Shown here: in pieces, positions 36,318 to 46,806 of the stretch
Numbering within the stretch: the stretch's first letter is position 1
Layout: the number at the start of each line of letters is the position of its first letter
Assembly (NCBI RefSeq): GCF_000332975.1
Contig: NZ_BANR01000006.1
Location: forward strand, 124,001-188,000
DNA length: 64,000 nt
Reading direction: 5' to 3'
Source of the DNA: Gordonia aichiensis NBRC 108223
GTDB taxonomy: Bacteria; Actinomycetota; Actinomycetes; Mycobacteriales; Mycobacteriaceae
The notes under the pieces: model-generated
What the model saw: the letters and a program-made list of their open reading frames with translations, nothing else
What the model was told of the DNA's origin: nothing
The model's database searches: none
Position numbers and translations under genes: made by a program

Positions 36318-36354
36318 GCAGGTTACCGGCAGCATGTCGCTGCCGGTAACCTGC
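36318..36354. terminator. Perfect hairpin between the aminotransferase and dacB-like genes
   Basis: Two perfectly complementary 16-base arms (36318-36333, GCAGGTTACCGGCAGC, and 36339-36354) with a 5-base loop. It lies 33 nt after the aminotransferase stop and ends 6 nt before the chosen dacB-like ATG. There is no T-run, as is common for actinobacterial terminators. It could also occlude translation of the next gene. Confidence 0.65.
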
Positions 36355-36360
36355 TCAGCG

Positions 36361-37695
36361 ATGCACTCCTTCGCAGCGCCCGCTCGCCGCCCTCTCCGCC
36401 GACTCGCGGCACGCGGCATTCTCGCGTCGCTCGTCACGGTCGGCGTCGTCGCGGGGATATCCGACGCTCCGCTGAATGCCGCTCCGGTGGCACCGCCTGC
36501 GATGACGACACCGAACACCGATCACTGCCCGCAGCGGGCCACGCCGCCTGCCCCGGTCGACGAATCGGAGGTCGTCGCACCGGGTTCGACAACTCCCACG
36601 CCACTGCCGGTGCATTCCCCGCCGGTCGGTGGGGAGAAGCTCGGCGCCTGCGGTGTCGTTGCCGACCCTTCAGCCGGTCCCGTCCCCGGTCGGCTGACCT
36701 CTGCCGCGTGGCTCGTCGCCGATCTCGACAGCGGTGCGGTGATAGCGGCCAAGGATCCGCACGGCCGCTATCGGCCGGCGTCGACCATCAAAGTTCTGCT
36801 GGCGCTGACCGCGCTGCGTGCGGGGCTCCCGCTCGACAAGCCGGTGACCGCCACACCGGAGGACTGGAGCGTAGAGGGAGACGCATGCGGCATGGGGCCG
36901 GGCGGTCGATACACCATGCGCGACATGATGATCGGGCTGCTCATGGTCTCCGGAAACGATTGCGCGCATGTCATCGCCCGCGAGCTCGGCGGCGTCGAGA
37001 CCACGCTGCACAAGATGAACGACCTCGCCCACAGCCTCAACGCCGACGACACCCGCGCGACGACACCATCCGGTCTCGACGCGGCCGGAATGTCGACGTC
37101 ACCATACGATCTGGCGCTGATCTTCCGTGCCGCGATGCAGAACTCGACTTTTCGCGAGATCATCGCGATGCCGAGGCATCCCTTTCCCGGGTATCCGAAG
37201 CGAGCCGACGTCCCGGGCGACGTCGACCACCCCGGGTACCTGATGCAGACGTCGAATCAACTTCTCCTCGATGGTGATCCGGGCGCACTGGGCGGCAAGA
37301 CCGGCTATACCGATGACGCGCAGAAGACATTCGTCGGCGCGGTCAAGCGTGACGGTAGAACCGTGCTCATCGTGCAGATGTACGGTCTGTCGACCGCCGA
37401 CGACAATTACTGGGATCAGGCGCGCTCACTCGTCACGTACGGCGCACGCGCTCCACGCGACGTGAAGGTGGGCGAGCTCGCGTCCCCCGACGACCCAGCC
37501 TCGACAGGCGGCGGCACGCGAATCGAGCCCAACGCGGGCTCCGACGTCACCACCGCTGAGACCTCGGCGCAGCATCGTGCGACACAACAGGACTCGGCGT
37601 CGCCCTGGTCGGTCCGCATCCTCGTCGGGCTGGTCGGACTGCTGGTGGCGCTTCTCTTGTTGTTGGTGGCTTTGCGACTCTTCCGACGACGGTGA
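36361..37695 (+). CDS. dacB: D-alanyl-D-alanine carboxypeptidase (DacB-like)
   Basis: A 444-residue exported serine penicillin-binding protein trimming peptidoglycan stem peptides. Order: signal sequence (residues ~1-42), Pro-rich linker to ~115, S11 domain with SxxK motif ASTIKVL, SxN motif SGNDC and KTG motif GGKTGYT, then a ~60-residue linker and a C-terminal membrane helix (VGLVGLLVALLLLLVALRLF) ending in Arg residues. The mycobacterial homologue DacB1 sits in the same relative order. No ribosome site separates the start from the hairpin at 36318-36354. Confidence 0.88.
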   Translation: MHSFAAPARRPLRRLAARGILASLVTVGVVAGISDAPLNAAPVAPPAMTTPNTDHCPQRATPPAPVDESEVVAPGSTTPTPLPVHSPPVGGEKLGACGVVADPSAGPVPGRLTSAAWLVADLDSGAVIAAKDPHGRYRPASTIKVLLALTALRAGLPLDKPVTATPEDWSVEGDACGMGPGGRYTMRDMMIGLLMVSGNDCAHVIARELGGVETTLHKMNDLAHSLNADDTRATTPSGLDAAGMSTSPYDLALIFRAAMQNSTFREIIAMPRHPFPGYPKRADVPGDVDHPGYLMQTSNQLLLDGDPGALGGKTGYTDDAQKTFVGAVKRDGRTVLIVQMYGLSTADDNYWDQARSLVTYGARAPRDVKVGELASPDDPASTGGGTRIEPNAGSDVTTAETSAQHRATQQDSASPWSVRILVGLVGLLVALLLLLVALRLFRRR

Positions 37696-37734
37696 TCTGA
37701 CGATCGACCACCCACAGCGCCGCTGTCGTGGCGC

Positions 37735-38793
37735 TCAGTCGCGGTCCTTGTGCCGGGCCATCAGCGCCACGGCGGCACCGACCGCCGCCGCTGCTCCGAG
37801 CACGCCCGGCTTGGGAACCGGATTGACCTCGTATACCGGATGCACCACGACCGTGGGAGGCTCGGGCTGTTCGGTAGGATCGACCACCTGGAATGCCTCG
37901 TTCACGGAGTCGGTGGCACACCATGCCGTGGCGTAGAGAACGATTCGCGAGGCGAGGTATCCGAACACCATGATGCCGAGCAAGGGACCGAACGCGGCGC
38001 CTGCCGGACTGCTCAGTACCGACTTCAGGTAGATCCCGGCCACCGATTTGAGGATCTCGAAGATGACGGCGGTCAACAGTGCGGCTTTCACGACGTTGCG
38101 AAAAGGCAGCCGGTTCATCGGAAGTCGAGCGAACACGAAGACGAAGAGTAGCCACGTCGCACCAAGTGACACGGCAATTGCCAGGACCCGGACGACCACC
38201 GTGGAGCCGGTGAAACCGTCGACGTGTGTCCACTCGAGGATCTTGTTGATGAGGCCGCTGTTGCCCAGCGTTGTGAGCCCGAGCGTGATCAGGAACGCGA
38301 TGCCGAGCAGCACGAAGATCACCAGATCGCTGAGTTTGGACTTCACCGCGCTGCGTTCGATACGTCCGCCGAACATCTCGGTCATCCCGATACGCACCCC
38401 GGAAATCCACCCGATACCGGTCAACGCGGCGCCGACGAGACCGATGATGCCGACGGTCGCGCGCGACTGGATGGCCGAGTCGATAGCGCTTTCGACCGTC
38501 GTACCGAGCTCGCCGGGCATCGACTTCACGATCTCGTCCTTGATGCTGTCGAGCCAGTCCGGATGCGCGGCAAGCACGAAGCCGCCGACCGAGAAGGCCA
38601 CCATGATGATCGGCACGATCGAGAGGATGCCGGTGAAGGTGATACTCGCTGCGTAGAGGTTGCCGCGACGGTCGTTGTACCGCTCGAGAGTCCGCAGGAT
38701 GTGGTCGAGCCAGCCCCACCGCTGCCTGGCCGACTCGAACTCGTCCTTGCCGCGGGCGACAAGCGCCTTGCCCGAATCGATCACCGAAGCCAT
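37735..38793 (-). CDS. YihY/virulence factor BrkB-family membrane protein
   Basis: A 352-residue integral membrane protein of the YihY/BrkB (formerly 'RNase BN') family with about six helices. Conserved pieces are YAASITFTGILSIVPIIMVA, GLINKILEW, WLLFVFVFARLPMNRLPFRNV and SSPAGAAFGPLLGIMVFGYLASRIVLYATAW. The molecular function of the family is not known. GAGG lies before the ATG. It stands directly downstream of trpS, as Rv3335c does in M. tuberculosis, and converges with the dacB-like gene. Confidence 0.88.
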   Translation of the reverse strand: MASVIDSGKALVARGKDEFESARQRWGWLDHILRTLERYNDRRGNLYAASITFTGILSIVPIIMVAFSVGGFVLAAHPDWLDSIKDEIVKSMPGELGTTVESAIDSAIQSRATVGIIGLVGAALTGIGWISGVRIGMTEMFGGRIERSAVKSKLSDLVIFVLLGIAFLITLGLTTLGNSGLINKILEWTHVDGFTGSTVVVRVLAIAVSLGATWLLFVFVFARLPMNRLPFRNVVKAALLTAVIFEILKSVAGIYLKSVLSSPAGAAFGPLLGIMVFGYLASRIVLYATAWCATDSVNEAFQVVDPTEQPEPPTVVVHPVYEVNPVPKPGVLGAAAAVGAAVALMARHKDRD

Positions 38794-38863
38794 GGGGCCC
38801 TCGTCTCCGCTCGGTCGATGTGGATGCCTGATCTCCGTGTCTACCGGAAAGGGCGGCGACTGG

Positions 38864-40806
<1,943 letters not shown>

Positions 40807-40832
40807 GGTGCACCAGCGTACGGCGACCCTGT

Positions 40833-40942
40833 GACACCGCCCGCCCACACCCCGCGACACCGCCCGCCCACACCCCGCGACACCGCCCGCCCACACCCCG
40901 CGACACCGCCCGCCCACACCCCGCGACACCGCCCGCCCACAC
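40833..40942. repeat. 23-bp tandem repeat, four full copies plus a partial fifth
   Basis: Head-to-tail copies start at 40833, 40856, 40879, 40902 and 40925 (the last is cut after 18 bases). Within the unit is CGCCCGCCCACACCCCG. The copies look identical and have no spacers. The array lies between the xthA start and the bfd iron boxes, so it is within or next to the xthA promoter region. Confidence 0.92.
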
Positions 40943-40970
40943 TCGGCCGTCGTAGTCCTGAATGAATCCA

Positions 40971-40989
40971 GAAGGTAAGGCAACCCTTG
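40971..40989. promoter_or_regulatory. IdeR/DtxR-type iron box 1, upstream of bfd
   Basis: GAAGGTAAGGCAACCCTTG agrees with the IdeR consensus at about 14-15 of 19 positions. It is the distal one of a tandem pair. Two boxes upstream are known from the IdeR-activated mycobacterial bfrA promoter. Confidence 0.65.
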
Positions 40990-41003
40990 CGGTTCCCCTG
41001 CTT

Positions 41004-41022
41004 TTATGTAACCCTTGCCTAA
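41004..41022. promoter_or_regulatory. IdeR/DtxR-type iron box 2, upstream of bfd
   Basis: TTATGTAACCCTTGCCTAA, read on the other strand, matches the IdeR consensus at about 16 of 19 positions. Its centre is 33 bp from that of box 1, about three helical turns. The bfd start codon is 19 nt downstream. Confidence 0.68.
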
Positions 41023-41040
41023 CAGAATGCGAGGTGCGAG

Positions 41041-41232
41041 ATGTTCGTGTGTATTTGTCGGGCCGTCACCGTGGACGAGGTCCACGAACACTGCGACGCC
41101 GGGGCCGATACTCCCGACGCCGTCAGCGAGCGCTGCGGCGCAGGCGAGGGCTGCGGAACGTGCATCGAACGCCTTACCCAGATCGTCAGTTCGCGATGCG
41201 CAGGAAGGGTTGCCACTACTAGCGCAGCCTAG
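41041..41232 (+). CDS. bfd: Bacterioferritin-associated ferredoxin
   Basis: A 63-residue [2Fe-2S] BFD-like ferredoxin. The four ligands are Cys4, Cys6 (VCICRAVT) and Cys38, Cys41 (EGCGTCI); two additional Cys are at 18 and 32. Bfd reduces the heme of bacterioferritin so that stored iron leaves as Fe(II). ATG 41041 is preceded by GAGGTGCGAG. It has its own terminator before bfr and two iron boxes in front. Confidence 0.92.
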   Translation: MFVCICRAVTVDEVHEHCDAGADTPDAVSERCGAGEGCGTCIERLTQIVSSRCAGRVATTSAA

Positions 41233-41248
41233 CCTGACCTGCAGAAAC

Positions 41249-41280
41249 GCCCCGTGGGGATAGTGTCCACGGGGCCCTTT
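41249..41280 (+). terminator. Hairpin between bfd and bfr
   Basis: Arms GCCCCGTGG (41249-41257) and CCACGGGGC (41267-41275) with a 9-base loop, followed by CCTTT. This would end or attenuate the bfd transcript before bfr; some read-through may still feed bfr. Confidence 0.75.
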
Positions 41281-41327
41281 GGCGTGCTAGGTTCACTGTC
41301 ACAATCAGTCCGAACCGGAGGTATGCC

Positions 41328-41813
41328 ATGCGTGGAGACGATGAGGTCATCGCTCTACTCAACGAGCAATTGACCAGTGAACTCACCGCCATCAACCAGT
41401 ACTTCCTGCACTCCAAGATGCAGGCGAACTGGGGCCTGACCGAACTCGCCTCGAAGACGAGGGCCGAATCGATCGAGGAGATGACCCACGCGGAGATCCT
41501 CACCGATCGCATCCTCTTCCTCGAGGGCCTACCCAACTACCAGAAGCTGCTGCCGCTGCGCATCGGCCAGACGTTGCGGGAGCAGTTCGAGTCCGACCTG
41601 GCGATCGAGCTCGAGGTCGTCGAGCGCCTCAAGCCCGGCATCGTCTTGTGCCGCGAGAAGCAGGACATCACGACGGCCAAGCTGTTCGAGGAGATCCTCA
41701 AGGACGAGGAGCACCACATCGACTACCTCGAGACGCAACTCGAACTACTCGACAAGCTCGGCGAACCGCTCTACCTGTCGAAAGCCATCGCCACGCCTCC
41801 CGACGTCGGCTGA
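41328..41813 (+). CDS. bfr: Bacterioferritin
   Basis: A 161-residue heme-containing ferritin that oxidises Fe(II) and stores the mineral in a 24-mer shell. The ferroxidase ligands are visible: Glu18 (LTSELTAINQYF), Glu51 and His54 (EEMTHAE), Glu94 and the ILKDEEHHIDYLE segment. The heme-ligand Met52 is in EEMTH. The start has a strong ribosome site (CGGAGGT). Sequence is very close to mycobacterial BfrA. It sits just after bfd. Confidence 0.97.
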   Translation: MRGDDEVIALLNEQLTSELTAINQYFLHSKMQANWGLTELASKTRAESIEEMTHAEILTDRILFLEGLPNYQKLLPLRIGQTLREQFESDLAIELEVVERLKPGIVLCREKQDITTAKLFEEILKDEEHHIDYLETQLELLDKLGEPLYLSKAIATPPDVG

Positions 41814-41824
41814 GGCAGCTCTCC

Positions 41825-43048
41825 TCACTCCGACCCGACCCCGACGCCCACAGGTGTCGGGGTCGGTGTCGTCTGGCGTCGGGCAACAGCCAACGCGAGC
41901 CCCAGGGCGACGATGCCGGCGAGCGCGAGTCCAGCCCCGACTACCGACGGCGCGCGGTAGCCCAACCCAGCCGCGATCACGACGCCGCCCAGCCACGCGC
42001 CCAGTGCGTTCGCGATGTTAAGAGCGGAATGGTTCAGCGCCGCCGCAAGTGTCTGAGCATCGTCGGCCACGTCCATGAGCCGCGTCTGCAGTGCGGGCAC
42101 CATCGCTGTCGCACCGACCCCGACGAGAAACGTCAGCGGCACGGCGGCCCACGGCGAGGTGACCAGCGCTGCGAACAACCCGAGCACAATGGCGGTCGCG
42201 ACGAGACCGACGAGGATCGCCCGCGGCACGCTCGAGTCCGCCGCCGCACCACCGACGAGATTGCCCACCACCATGCCGACCCCGAAGACCATGAGCACCA
42301 CCGGGACCCAGCCGACCGAGATGCCCGACATGCTGGTCAATGCGGTGTTGAGGTAGGTGTAGAACGCGAACATGCCGCCGAAGCCGACGACGCCGATGGC
42401 CAACGTCAACCACACCTGGACGCGTGTGAGTGCGCCGAGTTCGGTCATCGGATTGGTGACGGTCATGTCGTCGAGTGCGGGCAGCGTGAGGAACAGCGCG
42501 CCGATGGTGATGACGCCGATGATCACCACGACCACGAAAGCCGCTCTCCAGCCCAGACTTTCGCCGAGCCAGGTGGCCATCGGAACACCGAGCACGTTCG
42601 CGACCGACAGTCCGAGGAGCACGAGGCCCACCGCCTTCGCACGTTGTCGTGGCCCGGCCAGATGCGCCGCGACAAGGGCCGCGACCCCGAAGTAGGCGCC
42701 ATGTGGAAGTCCCGCCACGAATCGCGCGACGATGAGCGTCCCGAAGTTCGGGGCCAACACCGTGGCCGCGTTGCCGACAGTGAACGCGACCATCAATCCG
42801 ATCAGCAGCGTGCGGCGGGACATCCGTGCGGTCAGTGCGGCAATGAGCGGCGCACCGACCACCACACCGAGCGCGTACGCCGACACCACATAGCCGGCCG
42901 TCGGCTCGGACACGTGCACCGACGACGCGATGTTCGGCAACAAGCCCATCGCGACGAACTCCGTGGTGCCGATCCCGAAGCCGCCGAGGGCCATCGCCAG
43001 CATGGCGAACCTACGTGTGGTGCCCGAGTGGCGGGTGGATGAAGACAT
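41825..43048 (-). CDS. MFS transporter (DHA1 drug-exporter type)
   Basis: A 407-residue transporter with 12 predicted helices. MALGGFGIGTTEFVAMGLLP at the N-terminus is the AraJ/Cmx/PbuE-like start, ALTARMSRRTLLIGLM is the motif-A loop between helices 2 and 3, and GLPHGAYFGVAALVAAHLA is typical of the same branch (chloramphenicol or sugar exporters). Substrate unknown. The tail PTPTPVGVGVG is encoded by the convergent hairpin. Confidence 0.88.
   Translation of the reverse strand: MSSSTRHSGTTRRFAMLAMALGGFGIGTTEFVAMGLLPNIASSVHVSEPTAGYVVSAYALGVVVGAPLIAALTARMSRRTLLIGLMVAFTVGNAATVLAPNFGTLIVARFVAGLPHGAYFGVAALVAAHLAGPRQRAKAVGLVLLGLSVANVLGVPMATWLGESLGWRAAFVVVVIIGVITIGALFLTLPALDDMTVTNPMTELGALTRVQVWLTLAIGVVGFGGMFAFYTYLNTALTSMSGISVGWVPVVLMVFGVGMVVGNLVGGAAADSSVPRAILVGLVATAIVLGLFAALVTSPWAAVPLTFLVGVGATAMVPALQTRLMDVADDAQTLAAALNHSALNIANALGAWLGGVVIAAGLGYRAPSVVGAGLALAGIVALGLALAVARRQTTPTPTPVGVGVGSE
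41835..41866. terminator. Hairpin at the convergent end of bfr and an MFS gene
   Basis: Arms CCGACCCCGAC (41835-41845) and GTCGGGGTCGG (41856-41866) are perfectly complementary. The hairpin lies 22 nt after the bfr stop and within the last codons of the convergent transporter gene, so it can end bfr transcription. No T-run follows. Confidence 0.6.
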
Positions 43049-43151
43049 TCACGAACCAACGAGCGCGCCGGTCAGCGGGATTCCGTTACCGACGGTGAGA
43101 TCGTTCACACGCGTCTTCGAGACCGGACTCTGTCGAGTCGCGGAGCACGCG

Positions 43152-44978
43152 TCACGCGGCGGGCGTCTCCTTGGATGCCGGTTCCGCCTTCACTCGCTCG
43201 GTCGTCGGCGCACCCGATGAGACCGTCTGCGATGTCGGCGACTCCGATTCCGATGACCCTGAGACCGACGACCCCGAGACCGACGACTCCGGTGCTGACG
43301 TCTCGGTCGTCGGCGCCTGAGTCGACGAATCTGGCTCCGTCGCGCCGGCCCCGGGGCCCTCGACAGACGGCGTCCCCGATGAACCCTGGCCGGTGGCCGC
43401 GTCCGACGACGGGGCCTGCGTCACTGCACTGTTCGTGCCGTCGCTGGTGCCTCCGTCGCTACCGCCGGCGGCATCTGCACGGCTCCCGCCCCCACCGGAT
43501 TCCGTCGCATCACCGACCTTCTGCCCGTCGGCGGACTCCGTCATGCCGGCTGCGTGGGGGGACTCGGACGACTGCTCGCCATCGGAGACGCGTCGAGGCT
43601 CACCGTCGACCGACTGCGCCGCGCCGAGCCCGTTCCCGGCGCCGACCAGCTGATCCGAAGCCGACAACGCGGCGACGGTTCCGCTCTGGTGAAGCGCTGG
43701 TGAGCGCAACGATGCGAGCCACTCCTCGAAAGCGACCAACGACGGCCGAAAGGCAGGGCCGGGGATCGCCGCGGTGTCCCGGCCGACGAGTGTGTACGCC
43801 CAGTACTTGGCGAAGTTCACGGGCATCAGCGCGATGCTCCTGGCACTGACCGTCAGCGCGTCAACACCCTGTCCCCACAGCGCGGGATTCCAGGTGAACA
43901 ACCCGCGTGCCATGTCCCCGAAGGTGTCGACGTCGGTCAGGACTCCTCCGTACCCCAGTTCGGGCAGCTGCGGCAACCACCCCATGGCCCACCTGATCGG
44001 CGGCTGGAAATCGCCGAGCGTGATGCCGAGGATGTCCGGCAGCCTCCACCGCTTGCTCACGAGGTCGGGCACGGTCCAGTCGAGACCGAGGTCATCCACG
44101 AACTGCTGGGTGAGTACCCAGGCCGATGACGGAACGACCAGCATGCAGGTGTTGACCTGCCCGTCGCCCACGCACTCGAGGGGCTTGACACCCCACGCAT
44201 CCCACGACGCCCCGTTCGTCGTCGGCAAGTACATGTACAGCGGATACAAGCCGTGCTTGACCCAGTAGCCGGCGAGGCCGTCGAGCGCGCCGATCGGGTC
44301 GTGCAGCGGGTCGGGCAGATCGCAGATGGGGTCACCGCTGAAGCACACGGTGGTCACCGGAACGCCACCGAAGTCGTCGACGCTGCGCCCGCCTGCCATG
44401 GTCAGACCGGGGATCACTCCGATCATCACGAGTTCGATGCCTTGCCCGTACAGATTCCCGGCCTGTCGCGGATCGGAATACAGCAGACCCGACACCCCCT
44501 CCGAGGAGATGTCATAGCCGGGTGTCGTGTGGGTACCGATGTCGGTGAGTACATCGCCGGCGATCCCCGCGCCCTGCGAGTATCCGGCGATCACGACGGG
44601 CTTGCCTTCGCATGAGGCCTGGTAACTCTGGACGGTCGACAGTGTCGCTGCGACGCCCTGCGCCTGACTGTTGTCGAATCCGAAGGAACCCAGCGGCCAG
44701 ATCGACGCGGGGTACTCGACGCGCTTGACCGTGTAGCCCGCGTATTGAGTCTGGCGCGTCACGCCGTCGAGAAGATGAGCGTCGGGGTCCCAGGTGCCCC
44801 CGACGAGGACGAGCGCCCCATCACCGCAGTCGGTCTCGGTCTCGGCCCGCGCCACACCGGCGCCGGAGGTCTGCCCGATGGCAAGCAGCACCGCTGCGAT
44901 TGCCGCGATGCCCAGGCTGCTCGCCGCCGCGATCGATCGACGGATACCAGCACGAGTACTCATCACCGTCTCCATCAC
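43152..44978 (-). CDS. Secreted PE-PPE-domain alpha/beta hydrolase with a long Ser/Thr/Pro tail
   Basis: A 608-residue exported hydrolase. Signal peptide: IAAIAAVLLAIGQTSGAG with a cut after VARAE-like residues (~45). Residues ~50-275 form the PE-PPE-type serine hydrolase domain: LVLVGGTWDP, then the nucleophile elbow VIAGYSQGAGI (Ser), the acid near FSGDPICDLPDPLHDP, and His in YWVKHGLYP. Residues ~275-420 are conserved with mycobacterial PE-PPE proteins. The last ~185 residues are low complexity with SSVSG-type repeats, as in wall-exposed or glycosylated tails. ATG 44963 is an alternative start. Esterase/lipase activity is expected by family. Confidence 0.85.
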   Translation of the reverse strand: MMETVMSTRAGIRRSIAAASSLGIAAIAAVLLAIGQTSGAGVARAETETDCGDGALVLVGGTWDPDAHLLDGVTRQTQYAGYTVKRVEYPASIWPLGSFGFDNSQAQGVAATLSTVQSYQASCEGKPVVIAGYSQGAGIAGDVLTDIGTHTTPGYDISSEGVSGLLYSDPRQAGNLYGQGIELVMIGVIPGLTMAGGRSVDDFGGVPVTTVCFSGDPICDLPDPLHDPIGALDGLAGYWVKHGLYPLYMYLPTTNGASWDAWGVKPLECVGDGQVNTCMLVVPSSAWVLTQQFVDDLGLDWTVPDLVSKRWRLPDILGITLGDFQPPIRWAMGWLPQLPELGYGGVLTDVDTFGDMARGLFTWNPALWGQGVDALTVSARSIALMPVNFAKYWAYTLVGRDTAAIPGPAFRPSLVAFEEWLASLRSPALHQSGTVAALSASDQLVGAGNGLGAAQSVDGEPRRVSDGEQSSESPHAAGMTESADGQKVGDATESGGGGSRADAAGGSDGGTSDGTNSAVTQAPSSDAATGQGSSGTPSVEGPGAGATEPDSSTQAPTTETSAPESSVSGSSVSGSSESESPTSQTVSSGAPTTERVKAEPASKETPAA

Positions 44979-45231
44979 TCCGCCCGGCTCGTTGCCGACC
45001 GCTGCGCGGCGTCGGAAACCGGCCGGGTGTCCCTACGACTGCTCGAATCGTAGAAGTGCGACGACACGGACAGCTGTCGAAATCGCCAACCGAATGGCCG
45101 AGCCGGGCGGTACGACGACGAATTCAACCGATCGGACTACACGAGAGCGCGGCCGAACCCTCGGTGCATCAGCGCGCGAGCACGCATTCCGAGCCGGTTG
45201 TCCACCCCAAGAACCAGGCTGCGCCGGAGGG
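44979..45231. other. Gene-free stretch between the PE-PPE hydrolase and the metY leader
   Basis: About 250 bases contain no credible gene or RNA gene. They must hold the promoter of the hydrolase gene on the minus strand; I see no distinctive operator. Confidence 0.4.
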
Positions 45232-45260
45232 TTCTCACAGGGTTTCGGCCGTGTTATATC
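45232..45260 (+). promoter_or_regulatory. Putative promoter of the metYX leader RNA
   Basis: TTCTCA (45232-45237) and TATATC (45255-45260) are separated by 17 bases, and place the transcript start ~10 bases before the SAM-IV aptamer. The -10 is close to TATAAT; the -35 is partial. Confidence 0.5.
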
Positions 45261-45268
45261 CTTGACGC

Positions 45269-45392
45269 CAGGTCATGAGTATCAGCGCACAGCCCCGGCT
45301 TGCTGATCGGCAACCCTCCAACCGCGGTGGGGTGCTCCGGGTGATGACCGGGTTGTGGGACAGCGAGCGCCAGTCCCCGGCAAGCGCGGGTC
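45269..45392 (+). ncRNA. SAM-IV riboswitch
   Basis: The leader of metY shows the SAM-IV aptamer of Actinobacteria. The opening GGTCATGAGT pairs with GATGACC further on; AGCCCCGGCTTGCTG, CGGCAACCCTCCAACCGCGG and GGGTGCTCCGGGTGATGACC are the conserved core and pseudoknot segments, and GGCAAGCGCGGG closes the 3' part. Binding of S-adenosylmethionine is expected to lower metY-metX expression. A 7-bp hairpin (GGTCCGA / TCGGACC) just after it, and the weak metY ribosome site, suggest control of translation or termination. Confidence 0.92.
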
Positions 45393-45455
45393 CGAAGGTC
45401 GGACCCCAACAGGGTCGTTGAGCCCTGCCGACCGTAGAAAGTGATACCTATTCTC

Positions 45456-46778
45456 ATGTCTGACGTCGACGTCGACCAGAACCCAGCCGACAACTGGAGT
45501 TTCGAGACCAAGCAGATCCACGCCGGCCAGGCGGCCGATGCGGCCACCAATGCTCGAGCGCTGCCGATCTACCAGACCACGTCGTACACGTTCAACGACA
45601 CCGCACACGCCGCCAACCTGTTCGGCCTGGCCGAACCCGGCAACATCTACACCCGCCTGATGAATCCGACGCAGGATGTCGTCGAGCAGCGGCTGGCCGC
45701 GCTCGAGGGCGGCGTGGCGGCACTGCTCGTCGCGTCCGGCCAGGCTGCCGAGACCTACGCGATCCTGAACATCGTCGAGAACGGCGGACACGTCGTGTCG
45801 AGTCCTCGCCTGTACGGCGGGACGTACAACCTCTTCCACTACACGCTGCCCAAGCTCGGTATCGAGGTGACATTCGTCGAGGATCCGGAGGATCTCGACT
45901 CGTGGCAGGCGGCAACGCGCGAGAACACCCGTGCGTTCTACGGGGAGTCGATCTCCAACCCGAACAACGAGATCCTCGACATCGCGGGTATCTCGGAGGT
46001 CGCCCATCGCAACGGCGTACCGCTCATCGTCGACAACACCGTCGCCACCCCGTACCTGCTCAACCCGCTCGCGCACGGAGCCGACATCGTGGTGCACTCG
46101 GCCACCAAGTACATCGGCGGACACGGAACCGCGATCGGCGGCGTCATCGTCGACGGTGGCACCTTCGACTGGCGTGTCCAGCGCGACGGCACAGACCTCT
46201 ACCCCGGCTTCACGACGCCCGATCCGAGCTACCACGGCGCGGTGTTCGCCGACCTCGGCGCTCCTGCGTACGCGCTCAAGGCGCGCGTGCAGTTGCTCCG
46301 CGACACGGGTGCCGCGATCTCACCGTTCAATGCGTTTCTGCTCGCGCAGGGCCTCGAGACGCTGAGCCTGCGTGTCGAGCGGCACGTCGCGAATGCCCAG
46401 CGGGTTGCCGAGTACCTCAACGATCACTCGCAGGTCGAAACGGTCTCCTACGCAGGCCTGTCGTCGTCGCCCTGGTATAAGCGCGGCCAGGAGCTCGCAC
46501 CGAAGGGACAGGGCGCTGTCATCGGTTTCGAGATCACCGGCGGTGTCGACGCGGGCAAGCGGTTCGTCGAGGCGCTCACCCTGCACAGCCACGTCGCCAA
46601 CATCGGTGATGTGCGCTCGCTGGTGATCCACCCGGCATCGACCACCCACAGCCAGTTGACCCCTGAGGAGCAACTGGCCGCGGGTGTCACACCCGGCCTC
46701 GTCCGACTCGCGGTCGGCATCGAAGGAATCGACGACATCCTCGCCGATCTCGACCGGGGTTTCGAAGCAGCCAAGTAG
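45456..46778 (+). CDS. metY: O-acetylhomoserine aminocarboxypropyltransferase (sulfhydrylase)
   Basis: A 440-residue PLP enzyme making homocysteine from O-acetylhomoserine and sulfide. [15 protein letters not shown] is the N-terminal signature, [20 protein letters not shown] and [22 protein letters not shown] follow, and the Schiff-base Lys is in [10 protein letters not shown] (about residue 217). ATG 45456 is the first start after the leader RNA. The riboswitch ties it to SAM level. Forms an operon with metX 28 nt downstream. Confidence 0.95.
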   Translation: MSDVDVDQNPADNWSFETKQIHAGQAADAATNARALPIYQTTSYTFNDTAHAANLFGLAEPGNIYTRLMNPTQDVVEQRLAALEGGVAALLVASGQAAETYAILNIVENGGHVVSSPRLYGGTYNLFHYTLPKLGIEVTFVEDPEDLDSWQAATRENTRAFYGESISNPNNEILDIAGISEVAHRNGVPLIVDNTVATPYLLNPLAHGADIVVHSATKYIGGHGTAIGGVIVDGGTFDWRVQRDGTDLYPGFTTPDPSYHGAVFADLGAPAYALKARVQLLRDTGAAISPFNAFLLAQGLETLSLRVERHVANAQRVAEYLNDHSQVETVSYAGLSSSPWYKRGQELAPKGQGAVIGFEITGGVDAGKRFVEALTLHSHVANIGDVRSLVIHPASTTHSQLTPEEQLAAGVTPGLVRLAVGIEGIDDILADLDRGFEAAK

Positions 46779-46806
46779 CAACTCATAGCAAGGAGCGAGG
46801 ACACCT

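Noticed and set aside
34869-36518. A 549-codon open frame on the - strand over the aminotransferase
   Set aside because: Antisense to a gene with all class III aminotransferase motifs; no family signs of its own.
40833-40942. CRISPR array
   Set aside because: The 23-bp units follow each other directly without spacers, and no cas genes are near.
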